A stretch of 14,381 bases of DNA from Chitinophagales bacterium (GTDB lineage Bacteria; Bacteroidota; Bacteroidia; Chitinophagales; UBA2359). Shown here in pieces: positions 1 to 7,813 of this stretch. Where the stretch lies: assembly GCA_020631035.1 (NCBI GenBank), contig JAHDIA010000062.1, forward strand, positions 1 to 14,381, written 5' to 3'. The notes under the pieces are model-generated. The model was not told the origin of the DNA, did no database searches, and saw nothing but the letters and a program-made list of their open reading frames with translations. How positions within the stretch are numbered: the first letter of the stretch is position 1; every line of letters starts with the position of its first letter. Both the position numbers and the translations under genes were made by a program.

Positions 1-14
1 ATACTAAACTGTGC

Positions 15-704
15 ATGATTTCAATTCGGAAAGTTAATAAGTCCTACCAAACTGGTGAGAGTAGCCTCCACGTACTCAAGGATGTAGACCTCGAAATTGG
101 CGAAGGGGAACTGGTCTCTATTATGGGTTCTTCTGGGTCAGGTAAGAGTACACTTCTCAATATCTTGGGGATATTGGACAAATATGATTCGGGCGAGTAT
201 CACCTCAACGAAAAACTCATCAAAAACCTAACGGATACCGAGGCGGCGCAATACCGCAATCAATTTTTGGGCTTCGTTTTTCAGTCTTTTAATTTGTTGA
301 CTTTTAAGAATGCGATGGAAAATGTCGCTCTCCCACTCTATTACCAAAAGGTCAACCGCAAAGAACGCAACAATAAGGCTTTGGACTATCTCGAAATGGT
401 CGGACTTAGGGATTGGGCACACCATTTGCCCAACCAATTGTCGGGGGGACAGAAACAGAGAGTCGCCATCGCTAGGGCACTCATTACCAAACCTAAAGTT
501 GTGCTTGCAGACGAGCCAACGGGTGCCTTGGATAGTAAGACTTCTTATGAGGTGATGAGCTTGTTTAAAAAGGTAAACAAACAAGGCATAACAGTGGTGA
601 TTGTCACCCACGAAAATGATATTGCCGATATGTGCGACCGAATCATCCGACTCAAGGATGGGGTCATTCATACTGGCGAGGATTCAGCGGCTTTTAAATC
701 TTAG
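15..704 (+). CDS. ABC transporter ATP-binding protein, MacB/LolD type
   Basis: This is a cytoplasmic ATPase that powers a mechanotransmission-type ABC exporter together with the two permeases that follow. All nucleotide-binding motifs are intact in 229 residues, the usual length for a stand-alone LolD/MacB-type ATPase: Walker A GSSGSGKST at 38-46, Q-loop glutamine near 90, signature LSGGQ at 142-146 with the following KQRVAIARAL, Walker B VVLADEPTGALD from 162, and the H-loop histidine near 199. The phrase DEPTGALD is typical of the LolD/FtsE/MacB group. The stop codon is 3 bases before the first permease start, so the two are co-transcribed. Only 14 bases precede the start, so any promoter or upstream operon gene lies outside the window. 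The family is certain. The exported substrate (lipoprotein, peptide or drug) cannot be read from the sequence. Confidence 0.95.
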   Translation: MISIRKVNKSYQTGESSLHVLKDVDLEIGEGELVSIMGSSGSGKSTLLNILGILDKYDSGEYHLNEKLIKNLTDTEAAQYRNQFLGFVFQSFNLLTFKNAMENVALPLYYQKVNRKERNNKALDYLEMVGLRDWAHHLPNQLSGGQKQRVAIARALITKPKVVLADEPTGALDSKTSYEVMSLFKKVNKQGITVVIVTHENDIADMCDRIIRLKDGVIHTGEDSAAFKS

Positions 705-707
705 ATT

Positions 708-1949
708 ATGTTTGATAGAGATCGTTGGCAAGAAATACTAAGCGTATTGTGGATGAACAAGCTTCGGACCTTCATCACAGGGGTCAGTGTGGCATGGGCT
801 ATTTTTATGTTGGTCTTTTTAATGGGCGGTGGCAATGGCCTACAAAATGGAACCGACAAAATGTTTGCCGATGATGCTGTCAACAGTTTTTGGATTTGGA
901 CCAATCAAACTTCTATGCCTTATAAGGGACTAGCGGTTGGCAGACAGGTGAGTATGGAAAATTCAGATTATGACAAAATTGGAACACTTGATGGGGTAGA
1001 CAAAATTACGGGGCGTTACAATCTTTGGGGCGAATTCAACATTCGTTATGGAGAAAAAACAGGTGCTTTTCGAGTGCGATCAGTCCATCCCGATCATTTA
1101 TATTTGGAAAATACCATTATGACGCATGGGCGATTCATCAATGATCGTGACAATGATGAATTGAGGAAGGTTGCCGTCATTGGTAAATTGGTTTCGGAAG
1201 AGTTTTTTGATAAGTACGAAGATGCATTGGGTGAATGGATTGAGGTGAAGGGTGTACCCTACAAAATTGTTGGGGTATTTGAAGACAAAGGGGGCGACCG
1301 AGAAATGCAGATGATTTACCTGCCCATCAAAACGGCACAAATGACTGACAATGGCAAAAACAGAATTCATACACTTATGTTGACTGTTGGAGATATGAAT
1401 GTACAAGAAACCAAAAATTTGGAAGACAAGGTGCGAGCCGAATTTGCAAAGAAATACAATATACATCCTGATGACGACAAGGCAATCAATATCCGCAATG
1501 GCCTGGAGAACTACCAACGTATGCAAACTATGTTTACAGGTATCAAAGGCATCATTTTCTTAACGGGCTTATTGACTTTAATTGGTGGTATCATTGCAGT
1601 AAGCAATATTATGCTTATAACGGTCAAAGAACGAACGAAGGAAATTGGTGTCAAAAAAGCATTGGGCGCAACCCCTCGCCACATCATCGGTACCATTATG
1701 CAAGAATCTGTTTTTATCACACTTATTTCGGGTTACATTGGTTTGGTACTAGGCGTCGGTCTGCTCTGGCTCATCACTTCGGCAATGGAATCAGCAGGGA
1801 TGCAAATGGACTTTTTCTACAATCCCGAAATCAGTTGGCAAATGGCGGTCACTTCTTTGGTCTTGCTAATAATCGCAGGAGCAATAGGTGGGCTGATTCC
1901 CGCCTTCAAAGCGGCGAAGATCAGTCCTGTAGAAGCGATGAATGCTTAA
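708..1949 (+). CDS. ABC transporter permease, MacB/FtsX type (first of two)
   Basis: This is an inner-membrane permease of 413 residues with the MacB-type layout: a short cytoplasmic N-terminus, one membrane helix at about 21-40, a large periplasmic MacB-PCD-like domain at about 45-275, and three C-terminal helices near 280-302, 332-356 and 378-400. The cytoplasmic loop after the second helix carries KERTKEIGVKKALGATPRHI (308-327), the conserved FtsX coupling segment that contacts the ATPase. The C-terminus PAFKAAKISPVEAMNA is also the family norm (P-x-x-x-A-A-x-x-x-P-V-E-A). It lacks a fused ATPase domain, so it depends on the separate ATPase 3 bases upstream. It is a clear paralogue of the next gene: both have MFD at the start, PYKGL near residue 71 and IHPDD in the periplasmic domain. 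It probably pairs with that gene as a heterodimer. Confidence 0.94.
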   Translation: MFDRDRWQEILSVLWMNKLRTFITGVSVAWAIFMLVFLMGGGNGLQNGTDKMFADDAVNSFWIWTNQTSMPYKGLAVGRQVSMENSDYDKIGTLDGVDKITGRYNLWGEFNIRYGEKTGAFRVRSVHPDHLYLENTIMTHGRFINDRDNDELRKVAVIGKLVSEEFFDKYEDALGEWIEVKGVPYKIVGVFEDKGGDREMQMIYLPIKTAQMTDNGKNRIHTLMLTVGDMNVQETKNLEDKVRAEFAKKYNIHPDDDKAINIRNGLENYQRMQTMFTGIKGIIFLTGLLTLIGGIIAVSNIMLITVKERTKEIGVKKALGATPRHIIGTIMQESVFITLISGYIGLVLGVGLLWLITSAMESAGMQMDFFYNPEISWQMAVTSLVLLIIAGAIGGLIPAFKAAKISPVEAMNA

Positions 1950-2013
1950 ATTAAAATAGCTCTCTTCTGCAAAAATTGTCAAATAACGAAAAATGTAAAT
2001 GCTCAATAGATAA

Positions 2014-3267
2014 ATGTTTGACCTTGATACTTTACGGGAAATTTTCACCACCATCTGGGTTCACAAACTAAGAACCGCTATGACGGCACTCGTCCTCATC
2101 ATCGGTATCTTTAGTTTGATCTTCCTATTTGGAATGGGACGTGGTTTGTCCAATGGGACAATGGATGTATTTGGCAAATTCGCCACCAACACCATGTTTG
2201 TCTGGGCACAACAAACCACCAAACCTTACAAAGGGCTTCCAACAGGTCGTAGGGCAAAATTGACAATGGACGATGCCGAGGCCATACAAAGCAATTTCCC
2301 AGAGGTCGAATATATGTCCCCTCGTTTGGAATTGGGCAGCACCTTGGTCCTATCAGGCGAAAACAATGGCTCTTTTACGGTTAAGGGGGAAACGCCCGAC
2401 TTATTCAACATTTTGCCACTCGAAATGGAAGAGGGACGATTCATCAATGAATTGGACATCAAAGAACGACGCAAGGTATGTGTCGTAGGCACTGGAGCGA
2501 AAGACATTTTATTCAAAGGCCGCCTAGATGAGGCGGTTGGTTCCTATATAAAAATTCGTGGAGTTTATTTTTTGGTCATAGGCATTCAGGCAAGTATGCA
2601 AACGGGCGGCGATGGCCGAGAAGACGATATGTCCATCATTATGCCATTAACGACGGGGCAAATGGTTTTCAATCAAATCAATCGAGTCCATTACTTTACC
2701 CTTGCTGCCGCCGACCATGTCAATTCCAATGTTTTAGAAGCAGACATCAAAAAGATGCTTAGGGTACGACACAGCATTCATCCCGACGACAAAATGGGCA
2801 TCAATTCCTTTAATCTGAGCAATCAGGTTCGCAAATTTACAGGCTTGTTTGCCGCCATCGACGGCTTCATTTTATTTGTCGGCATTGGCTTTATCATCGC
2901 AGGCATCGCAGGCATCGTCAACATTATGTTGATCGTGGTTCGGGAGCGTACACGCGAAATTGGCATCCGCAAATCCATCGGTGCCACCTCCCAATCCATT
3001 ATGTCAATGATCCTAGTCGAATCGGTCGTCATCACCGTCGTAAGCACCTACATTGGAATGGTCATCGGCGTTGGCACCATCGCCCTCATCGACTTCCTGA
3101 TAAGAACATTCGATGTGGAGAGTTTCTTTTTCTCCAATCCCGAAGTCAACTTCACCCTAGTCATGATTGCGATGTTCCTAATGGTCTTTTTCGGTGCCCT
3201 CGCTGGCTTACTGCCCGCCTACAGAGCAGCCAAAATTGATCCCGTTGTCGCCTTGGCAGATGAGTAA
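2014..3267 (+). CDS. ABC transporter permease, MacB/FtsX type (second of two)
   Basis: This is the second permease of the same system, 417 residues. Topology matches the previous gene: membrane helix at about 22-41, a periplasmic domain, then three helices near 280-308, 330-360 and 380-403. The coupling segment is RERTREIGIRKSIGATSQSI (310-329), and the C-terminus is PAYRAAKIDPVVALADE. It shares landmarks with its neighbour (MFDxD start, PYKGLPTGRR near 71, IHPDDKMGIN near 255) but the two have clearly diverged, which suggests an old tandem duplication and a heterodimeric membrane core. It starts 64 bases after the previous stop with no strong Shine-Dalgarno sequence, which is common in Bacteroidota. 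Downstream lies a hairpin-forming repeat followed by TTTTT, so transcription may be attenuated before the adaptor gene. The family call is secure. The substrate is unknown. Confidence 0.94.
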   Translation: MFDLDTLREIFTTIWVHKLRTAMTALVLIIGIFSLIFLFGMGRGLSNGTMDVFGKFATNTMFVWAQQTTKPYKGLPTGRRAKLTMDDAEAIQSNFPEVEYMSPRLELGSTLVLSGENNGSFTVKGETPDLFNILPLEMEEGRFINELDIKERRKVCVVGTGAKDILFKGRLDEAVGSYIKIRGVYFLVIGIQASMQTGGDGREDDMSIIMPLTTGQMVFNQINRVHYFTLAAADHVNSNVLEADIKKMLRVRHSIHPDDKMGINSFNLSNQVRKFTGLFAAIDGFILFVGIGFIIAGIAGIVNIMLIVVRERTREIGIRKSIGATSQSIMSMILVESVVITVVSTYIGMVIGVGTIALIDFLIRTFDVESFFFSNPEVNFTLVMIAMFLMVFFGALAGLLPAYRAAKIDPVVALADE

Positions 3268-3285
3268 TGCCTTCGGCAGTCTTTC

Positions 3286-3374
3286 AGTCGACGGTCCATA
3301 GTCGATGGTTTAAAATTTGAACAAATAACACTAAGGCACTATGGACTATCGACCATTGACTATCGACTATTTTT
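3286..3374. repeat. Inverted repeat built of heptanucleotides, terminator-like
   Basis: The left arm is at 3286-3309 and the right arm at 3338-3370. The reverse complement of the right arm matches the left at about 19 of 24 positions. Both arms have a 7-base period of the form RGTCNAY: AGTCGAC, GGTCCAT, AGTCGAT on the left, and AGTCGAT, AGTCAAT, GGTCGAT, AGTCCAT in the reverse complement of the right. The loop is AT-rich, about 28 bases. The right arm is followed directly by TTTTT (3370-3374), so the RNA could act as an intrinsic terminator 19 bases after the second permease. That function is inferred. Confidence 0.6.
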
Positions 3375-3379
3375 CTAAG

Positions 3380-3475
3380 GCAACGTCATTGGTTCATGGC
3401 TGCGTCTTGGTCTGGTTATCGGGCGCGTGCTTTTGGCTTCGTCGTAAATTGCATCCACCCGCTTCGTCCTGCGCT
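3380..3475 (+). repeat. 96-base dispersed repeat, copy 1
   Basis: This non-coding segment matches the reverse complement of 12290-12385 along its whole length. Shared blocks include GCAACGT, TTCATGGCT, CGTCTTGGTC and GCATCC, and both copies are 96 bases long. By eye about two thirds of positions agree, and more if one gap is allowed near the end. Both copies lie in intergenic DNA and neither has a meaningful open frame. It is more GC-rich than the surrounding spacer. Confidence 0.65.
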
Positions 3476-3642
3476 GTCTGAACCTTGATTTCTAGGATTA
3501 GTAGGATTTCTTGATTAAAAGGAAAAAGAGTACATAATAATAAATTGTCTGAACCCTGATTTCATAGGATTAGTAGGATTTCCTGATTAAAAGGAAAATT
3601 TAAAAATCAAGTAATCCCATAAATCAAGAAAATCAAGGTTTA
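3475..3642. repeat. Two direct copies and one inverted copy of a TGTCTGAACC-type repeat
   Basis: Copy 1 (3475-3527) and copy 2 (3546-3598) both read TGTCTGAACCyTGATTTC, then AGGATTAGTAGGATTTC, then TGATTAAAAGGAAAA, differing by a few substitutions and a 2-base insertion. A third, less similar copy lies in the opposite orientation at about 3604-3642; its reverse complement begins AAACCTTGATTTTCTTGATT. The third copy ends about 13 bases before the adaptor start codon, so copies 1 and 2 can pair with it in the 5' leader of that gene. From memory, repeats of this kind are scattered through many Bacteroidota genomes. Confidence 0.7.
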
Positions 3643-3654
3643 AAAAATGAGTAT

Positions 3655-4881
3655 ATGAAAAAACTGGCACTAATTGGTTTACTGGTATTCCTAGTTTTGT
3701 CGGCATTGATGCTGACTGGATATTTTATGACAAGAGGCAAGACCAATGACAAAGAAGTCAAATTAGAAACCGTCAAACGGGCACCCATTGCCAAAAAGAC
3801 AGTGGCAACAGGTTCCATCATTCCCGAAAAAGAAATCGAAATCAAACCGAGGGTTTCGGGAGTGATTGAGGAAATCTATGTCAAGGCAGGCGATGAGGTA
3901 GAAATCGGCCAAGAAATAGCCAAGATCAAATTGGTTCCCGATGCTATGTCCATCAACAATGCAGAAACACAGGTACGCAATGCTCAGTTAAATTTACAAA
4001 CAGCAGAGCGTGAATTGCGTCGCCAAGAACAAGTTTCCAATACTGGGGAGGATGTACAACAGGCACAAATTGCCTTGCGAGAATCGGAAAAAGAATTGCA
4101 ACGCCAAAAAGCATTGTACGACGAAGGCATCATCTCGGAACAAGCCTACAATCAGTTGATCGCCGATGTAGATTTAAAAAAGGCAGCATTGGAAACGGCT
4201 GGTACAAGCTCCGACCGCAACCTAGATCGCTTCCGTGCAGATGTTGATTTGGCACGCAGCCAATTGCAATCGGCACAAAACAATCTGACTTTATTAAAAG
4301 AAGGAGCCGCTAAAAAATCTAGTGGAGCCAGTAATGTGATTTCCTCTACTGTCAATGGAACCGTTTTGGATATGCCTTTGAAAGTTGGTGCTTCGGTAAT
4401 TGAAAGCAATAACTTTAATCCAGGAAGCACCATCGCCCTTGTAGCAGATATGCGCAATATGATTTTCTCTGGCAAAATAGACGAAAGTGAAGCGGGTAAA
4501 ATCAAGGAGGGAATGAATTTAAAATTGACCATCGGTGCCTTACCTGACAAAGAATACAATGCAGAACTCTACTACATTGCCCCTAAAGGAAATATGGACG
4601 AAGGCACCATTAAATTTGACATCGAAGCAGCCGTCAAATTAAAAGAAGAAGATTTTATCCGTGCGGGTTACAGTGCCAATGCCGAAATCATTTTGGAACA
4701 AAAAGAAGATGTATTGGTTGTACCTGAATCTGCTTTGACACTCAAGGGGGATAGTACCTTTGTAGAAATCAAAACAGGTGAAAATGAATACAAGAAAACA
4801 GCCATCAAAACAGGTATTTCCGATGGTCTAAACATAGAGGTATTAGATGGTGTTGCAGAAGGAGATGAGATAAAAATTTAA
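3655..4881 (+). CDS. Periplasmic adaptor subunit, HlyD/MacA (RND/MFP) family
   Basis: This is the periplasmic adaptor that would link the ABC permeases to an outer-membrane TolC-like channel. It has 408 residues, the usual length. One N-terminal membrane anchor lies at about 4-24. The first biotinyl-lipoyl half is near 58-95 (IKPRVSGVIEEIYVKAGDEV, 63-82). A glutamine- and alanine-rich alpha-helical hairpin with heptads follows at about 98-215. The second lipoyl half, SSTVNGTVLDMPLKVGASV, is near 230-248, with a beta-barrel and membrane-proximal domain to the end (LVVPESAL near 353). The 387-base gap from the permease, filled with repeats and a possible terminator, is unusual for this gene order and suggests partly separate expression. 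The chosen start is the ATG before KKLALIGLL. An ATG 8 bases upstream (3647) opens only a three-codon frame (ATG AGT ATA TGA). Confidence 0.93.
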   Translation: MKKLALIGLLVFLVLSALMLTGYFMTRGKTNDKEVKLETVKRAPIAKKTVATGSIIPEKEIEIKPRVSGVIEEIYVKAGDEVEIGQEIAKIKLVPDAMSINNAETQVRNAQLNLQTAERELRRQEQVSNTGEDVQQAQIALRESEKELQRQKALYDEGIISEQAYNQLIADVDLKKAALETAGTSSDRNLDRFRADVDLARSQLQSAQNNLTLLKEGAAKKSSGASNVISSTVNGTVLDMPLKVGASVIESNNFNPGSTIALVADMRNMIFSGKIDESEAGKIKEGMNLKLTIGALPDKEYNAELYYIAPKGNMDEGTIKFDIEAAVKLKEEDFIRAGYSANAEIILEQKEDVLVVPESALTLKGDSTFVEIKTGENEYKKTAIKTGISDGLNIEVLDGVAEGDEIKI

Positions 4882-4888
4882 TCCTACA

Positions 4889-5092
4889 ATGATGCATAGG
4901 GCCGTTTATATTATTACTGGTGCTTTTATTGAATGCTTGTTCAGTTTATCAAAATAAAGAACAAGAGCAGGCATACTCCAATCCTCAATTGTTACAAAAA
5001 GTTTTGCCACTGTTGAGGAAAATCACATCAAAGCACTGCCAATTCCGTCCCAATCAAAAAATAAATATTATATTTTTGAAAAGCAAATTTAA
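4889..5092 (+). pseudogene. Short lipoprotein gene broken by two compensating frame changes
   Basis: Two in-frame ATGs at 4889 and 4892 open MMHR, but that frame stops soon after. The next frame (codon boundary at 4902) reads PFILLLVLLLNACSVYQNKE, a textbook lipoprotein signal with the lipobox LNAC|S, yet it has no ATG of its own: an upstream TGA is at 4890-4892 and the only usable start is a GTG at 4920, too late for a signal peptide. From about 5000 the plausible coding frame returns to the first one and reads SFATVEENHIKALPIPSQ, ending at TAA 5090-5092, which overlaps the convergent gene's stop by two bases. One extra base near AGGG (4898-4901) and one fewer near AAAAA (4996-5000) would give a single lipoprotein of about 68 residues. 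It may be real decay or indel errors in the sequence. Function is unknown. It may belong to the adaptor operon, whose stop is 7 bases upstream. Confidence 0.45.
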
Positions 5093-5763
5093 AAAACAAG
5101 ATCACTCAAGAAAGCGGGATTGCTCACATAATCCCGAATTAGCAAGGCACCCGTTTTACAGTAATCCCAAACCGCAGGAAAATCCCCTGACAAAAAGCAA
5201 ATCAACGCACCTGCAATAAATACATTCATAAAAACAATAAAAGTATAAGAGAAAAGCAAACCACATTTGGTAATATCGGTCTGAAAAGGGGTAGCTTGTT
5301 GTAAAAAAGTAAGCAGATGATACATATAAGTTACGCCAAAAATAATGTCAAATGTATGCAAGGAAGACGCTTGCAAAAAAGGTCGAACCAATACTAAAAA
5401 GAAAGTAATGATTGGGAAACAATAAGGTGTCAGTAAAATGATAAAATTGTGCGATCCTCTAGACGCCACTTCCCCACCCTTACCAGCCGAAGCAAACAGA
5501 TACGCCATTTTGTTGAGAAACAAAATATTAAACAAGGCGTGCGTCAATTCGTGGGTCAAGGTCTGAAACCATAGTAAATTGGTACTTTTGTTGAACAACA
5601 ACAAATAAAACACTACAAAACCTCCACCCATCCCATACAAAAAAGGCAAGTACAATTGGTGGTTTTCTAAGACAAATTGAAGCAATTGGTAAGTCAAAGA
5701 ACCAAAAGCAATCAGCCCCAAAATCCAAACGGGTGTCAACAATATGCGAACAATCAGACTCAT
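5089..5763 (-). CDS. Membrane-embedded M50-type metallopeptidase
   Basis: This is an integral membrane protein of 224 residues with several hydrophobic helices (about 4-28, 38-58, 106-128, 135-155, 168-192). The zinc motif is present: TLTHELTHALFN, with H71, E72 and H75 forming HExxH. After it come GGEVASRGSHNFIILLTPYCFP (97-118), resembling the G-rich and LxPYxFP segments of M50B-type site-2 proteases, and QTDI (161-164), where D163 is a plausible third zinc ligand. I infer intramembrane or membrane-proximal proteolysis. The substrate is unknown, and no sigma or anti-sigma partner is adjacent. It converges with the broken lipoprotein gene on the other strand, and their stop codons overlap. 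A terminator for the upstream gene sits almost directly against its start, so its own promoter is hard to place. The family assignment rests on motifs only. Confidence 0.75.
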   Translation of the reverse strand: MSLIVRILLTPVWILGLIAFGSLTYQLLQFVLENHQLYLPFLYGMGGGFVVFYLLLFNKSTNLLWFQTLTHELTHALFNILFLNKMAYLFASAGKGGEVASRGSHNFIILLTPYCFPIITFFLVLVRPFLQASSLHTFDIIFGVTYMYHLLTFLQQATPFQTDITKCGLLFSYTFIVFMNVFIAGALICFLSGDFPAVWDYCKTGALLIRDYVSNPAFLSDLVF

Positions 5764-5771
5764 TTTAGTTT

Positions 5772-5809
5772 AAAATAAAAAATACCCTTCCGTTTGTTTA
5801 GGGAAGGGC
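5772..5809 (-). terminator. Intrinsic terminator of the T9SS cargo gene
   Basis: On the - strand the RNA folds as CCCTTCC (5808-5802) with GGAAGGG (5791-5785) around a 10-base loop, followed by TATTTTTTATTTT (5784-5772). It lies 47 bases past the stop of the upstream cargo gene. The U-tract ends only 8 bases before the M50 start codon. Confidence 0.8.
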
Positions 5810-5855
5810 ATTGAATATTTTTTAGTCGGTTTTAAATTTAACAATTATTCAAATC

Positions 5856-7781
5856 TTATTTGACCACTACCAATCTTTGAGCAAAACTCTCTTGCCCATT
5901 GCTGATTTTAACAAAGTACAAATCGGCTGCCAAATCACTAATATTTAATTCAATTTGTTTGTTGCTTGCCATTGTATTTTGCGCCTCAATAAGTTGACCA
6001 ATGTGATTGTAAATCTCTACCTGTACTTGTTCATTTGTAGCAAATGGATTTACTAAAAACACTTGTTCACTGGCAGGATTTGGATACAAATCAAAACTTG
6101 CCAATGCTTGTTCATTGATGCCTGTTGGAATACAAGGACCTGAACAGGCATCAAAACAGACTGTTTCCAAAACAGTATCCTCATCACCCAAATCTAAAAC
6201 TCTTCGTCCTGTGCCGTCCTCTGCGCAATCGTCTGTAATGAACTCGGCATCACTCCAAGTATTGCCATTGACAAATACATAAGTATACTGCTGGTTTTTG
6301 CTCAATGTAACAACAGCTTCATAAATATATTCTTCGCCCTCTGCCAAAGTCAATTCAATGGCTTCACCATCCGCAGGGTTTTGAACTTCTAAGAAACTAC
6401 CCGTCAACAACAAACCATCTTCATTGAGATTGCCTTCGTTTGCCAATAGTTCGACATCTACACTAAAAGTTACGGCAACAGAATTGGCACTTATACAATC
6501 CGTACACTCACTAAAGCAAACCGTTTCGAGTGTTGTCGCCTCTTCTTCCAAAGTAACAGAACGACTGGCTGTACCATCAACATCAACACTACAGCCTTCA
6601 GGAACCACTTCACTCTCTTCAGCTCCATTGTAGAAACGGTAAGTGTGTTCCATATTTTTGTCCAATAAAATGGTCGTTTCCCAAATACCATCTTCGTCCT
6701 CGTCTTCCAATGGATTTTGAGTTGGGTCCCAATCGTTAAAGCTAGCAGCCAAATGAATGCCCGCATCGTCTACACTTTCGAGATAAGACACATCCACAGA
6801 GAAAGTAACTTCTCTCAAGTAAATCGTGCCACAATCGGTACACTCTCCAAAACAAACAGTTTCCAAATCTAAATCGTCGTCATCTACTTCTGCTGATCTT
6901 TCACCACCATCGGCACAATCACCAGAAATATCTTCAGCCTCATCACCATTGACAAAGTAGTAAGTCATAGGTGAATCAGGCTCTTCTCCCAAATCTACAC
7001 TAGCTTCCCAGATACCATCTTCGTCATCATCACTCATTTCAACAGGATCACCTCCATTGACTACGACAAATACTCCATCATCTGAAACCTCTTCATAATT
7101 CATATCTACAGAAAAATTGGCAGTAATACTAGTAGCTACTTCTGAGTAAATAACATCATCTATATAATAGCTGTTGTCATTATTGATAGAGAAAAAGTCA
7201 ATGGCACCCAAACCGCCCAAATAAGGAGCCTCTATAAGGGTTTCGCCATCCTTTGTTAATACAATGATGTCATTGTCCATATCAACAAAGTGCTCAAAAT
7301 GCATCCAAGTATTAAATTCATATTGAAATTCGGTCAAAAGGGCACCCTCTTGTACAACAATTCCCAAACCTGGCATTGTTGGTGTTCCCATATTATCGGA
7401 ACCCATTGCTACTTCCAAATTCCAATTTATTCCAGGTGTTTCACTTTCTTGAATGTTCCAATAAGCAGAACCTTGATCGTCTACATACATATGCCAGCTT
7501 AAATAAAGATTGCCAGAGGATTCATTCCCCAACAAAAGTAAGACATCTTGTACCTGCCCAGGTCCTATGTACATAGATTGGCTGCCACTATTGGCTTGGT
7601 CAGTACTGATGATACCATCTTCAGGAGTTCCTTCATTGCCCAACCAAGTGGTCCAGTGGTCAGCTTGAGGACCTATATACCCTTCTTCATAAGAGTCAAA
7701 ATCGTCTGTTACAAACTGGGCATTTGCGTTAAGTGTAAAGGCAAGGGTGAATAAGCATAAGAATTGTACAATTTTTATCAT
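5856..7781 (-). CDS. Secreted T9SS cargo: LamG-like domain plus three cysteine-bearing beta modules
   Basis: This is an extracellular or surface protein of 641 residues. A Sec signal peptide is at 1-22 (ending NANAQ). Residues 23-215 resemble a LamG/concanavalin-type jelly roll (start FVTDDFDSYEEG, end SYYIDDVIYSEV). Three tandem modules of about 100 residues follow at roughly 219-317, 323-429 and 435-550. Each opens with (V/N)FSVD and contains a Y(Y/R/V)F(V/Y)NG strand, and each closes with LETVCFxxC followed by a last cysteine. The fold resembles starch-binding/CBM48-like immunoglobulin modules. Aspartate- and glutamate-rich loops such as DDDEDGIWE suggest calcium binding. The T9SS type A sorting domain is at 563-641 (FDLYPNPASEQV to QRLVVVK), so the protein should leave through the type IX system and be cleaved or anchored. 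I see no catalytic domain. A binding, adhesive or matrix role is inferred. Confidence 0.9.
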   Translation of the reverse strand: MIKIVQFLCLFTLAFTLNANAQFVTDDFDSYEEGYIGPQADHWTTWLGNEGTPEDGIISTDQANSGSQSMYIGPGQVQDVLLLLGNESSGNLYLSWHMYVDDQGSAYWNIQESETPGINWNLEVAMGSDNMGTPTMPGLGIVVQEGALLTEFQYEFNTWMHFEHFVDMDNDIIVLTKDGETLIEAPYLGGLGAIDFFSINNDNSYYIDDVIYSEVATSITANFSVDMNYEEVSDDGVFVVVNGGDPVEMSDDDEDGIWEASVDLGEEPDSPMTYYFVNGDEAEDISGDCADGGERSAEVDDDDLDLETVCFGECTDCGTIYLREVTFSVDVSYLESVDDAGIHLAASFNDWDPTQNPLEDEDEDGIWETTILLDKNMEHTYRFYNGAEESEVVPEGCSVDVDGTASRSVTLEEEATTLETVCFSECTDCISANSVAVTFSVDVELLANEGNLNEDGLLLTGSFLEVQNPADGEAIELTLAEGEEYIYEAVVTLSKNQQYTYVFVNGNTWSDAEFITDDCAEDGTGRRVLDLGDEDTVLETVCFDACSGPCIPTGINEQALASFDLYPNPASEQVFLVNPFATNEQVQVEIYNHIGQLIEAQNTMASNKQIELNISDLAADLYFVKISNGQESFAQRLVVVK

Positions 7782-7813
7782 AAGTCTAATTTTGATTAAT
7801 AAAATGGCGAATT

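Noticed and set aside
228..671. 147-codon open frame antisense to the ABC ATPase
   Set aside because: The + strand frame holds every ABC motif, so the antisense frame is a by-product.
4920..5219. Open frame of 99 codons starting with GTG and reading LLLNACS
   Set aside because: The lipobox is real, but the GTG start is too late for a signal peptide, and from about 5093 the frame runs antisense through the M50 gene. It is better explained as the middle part of the broken 4889-5092 gene.
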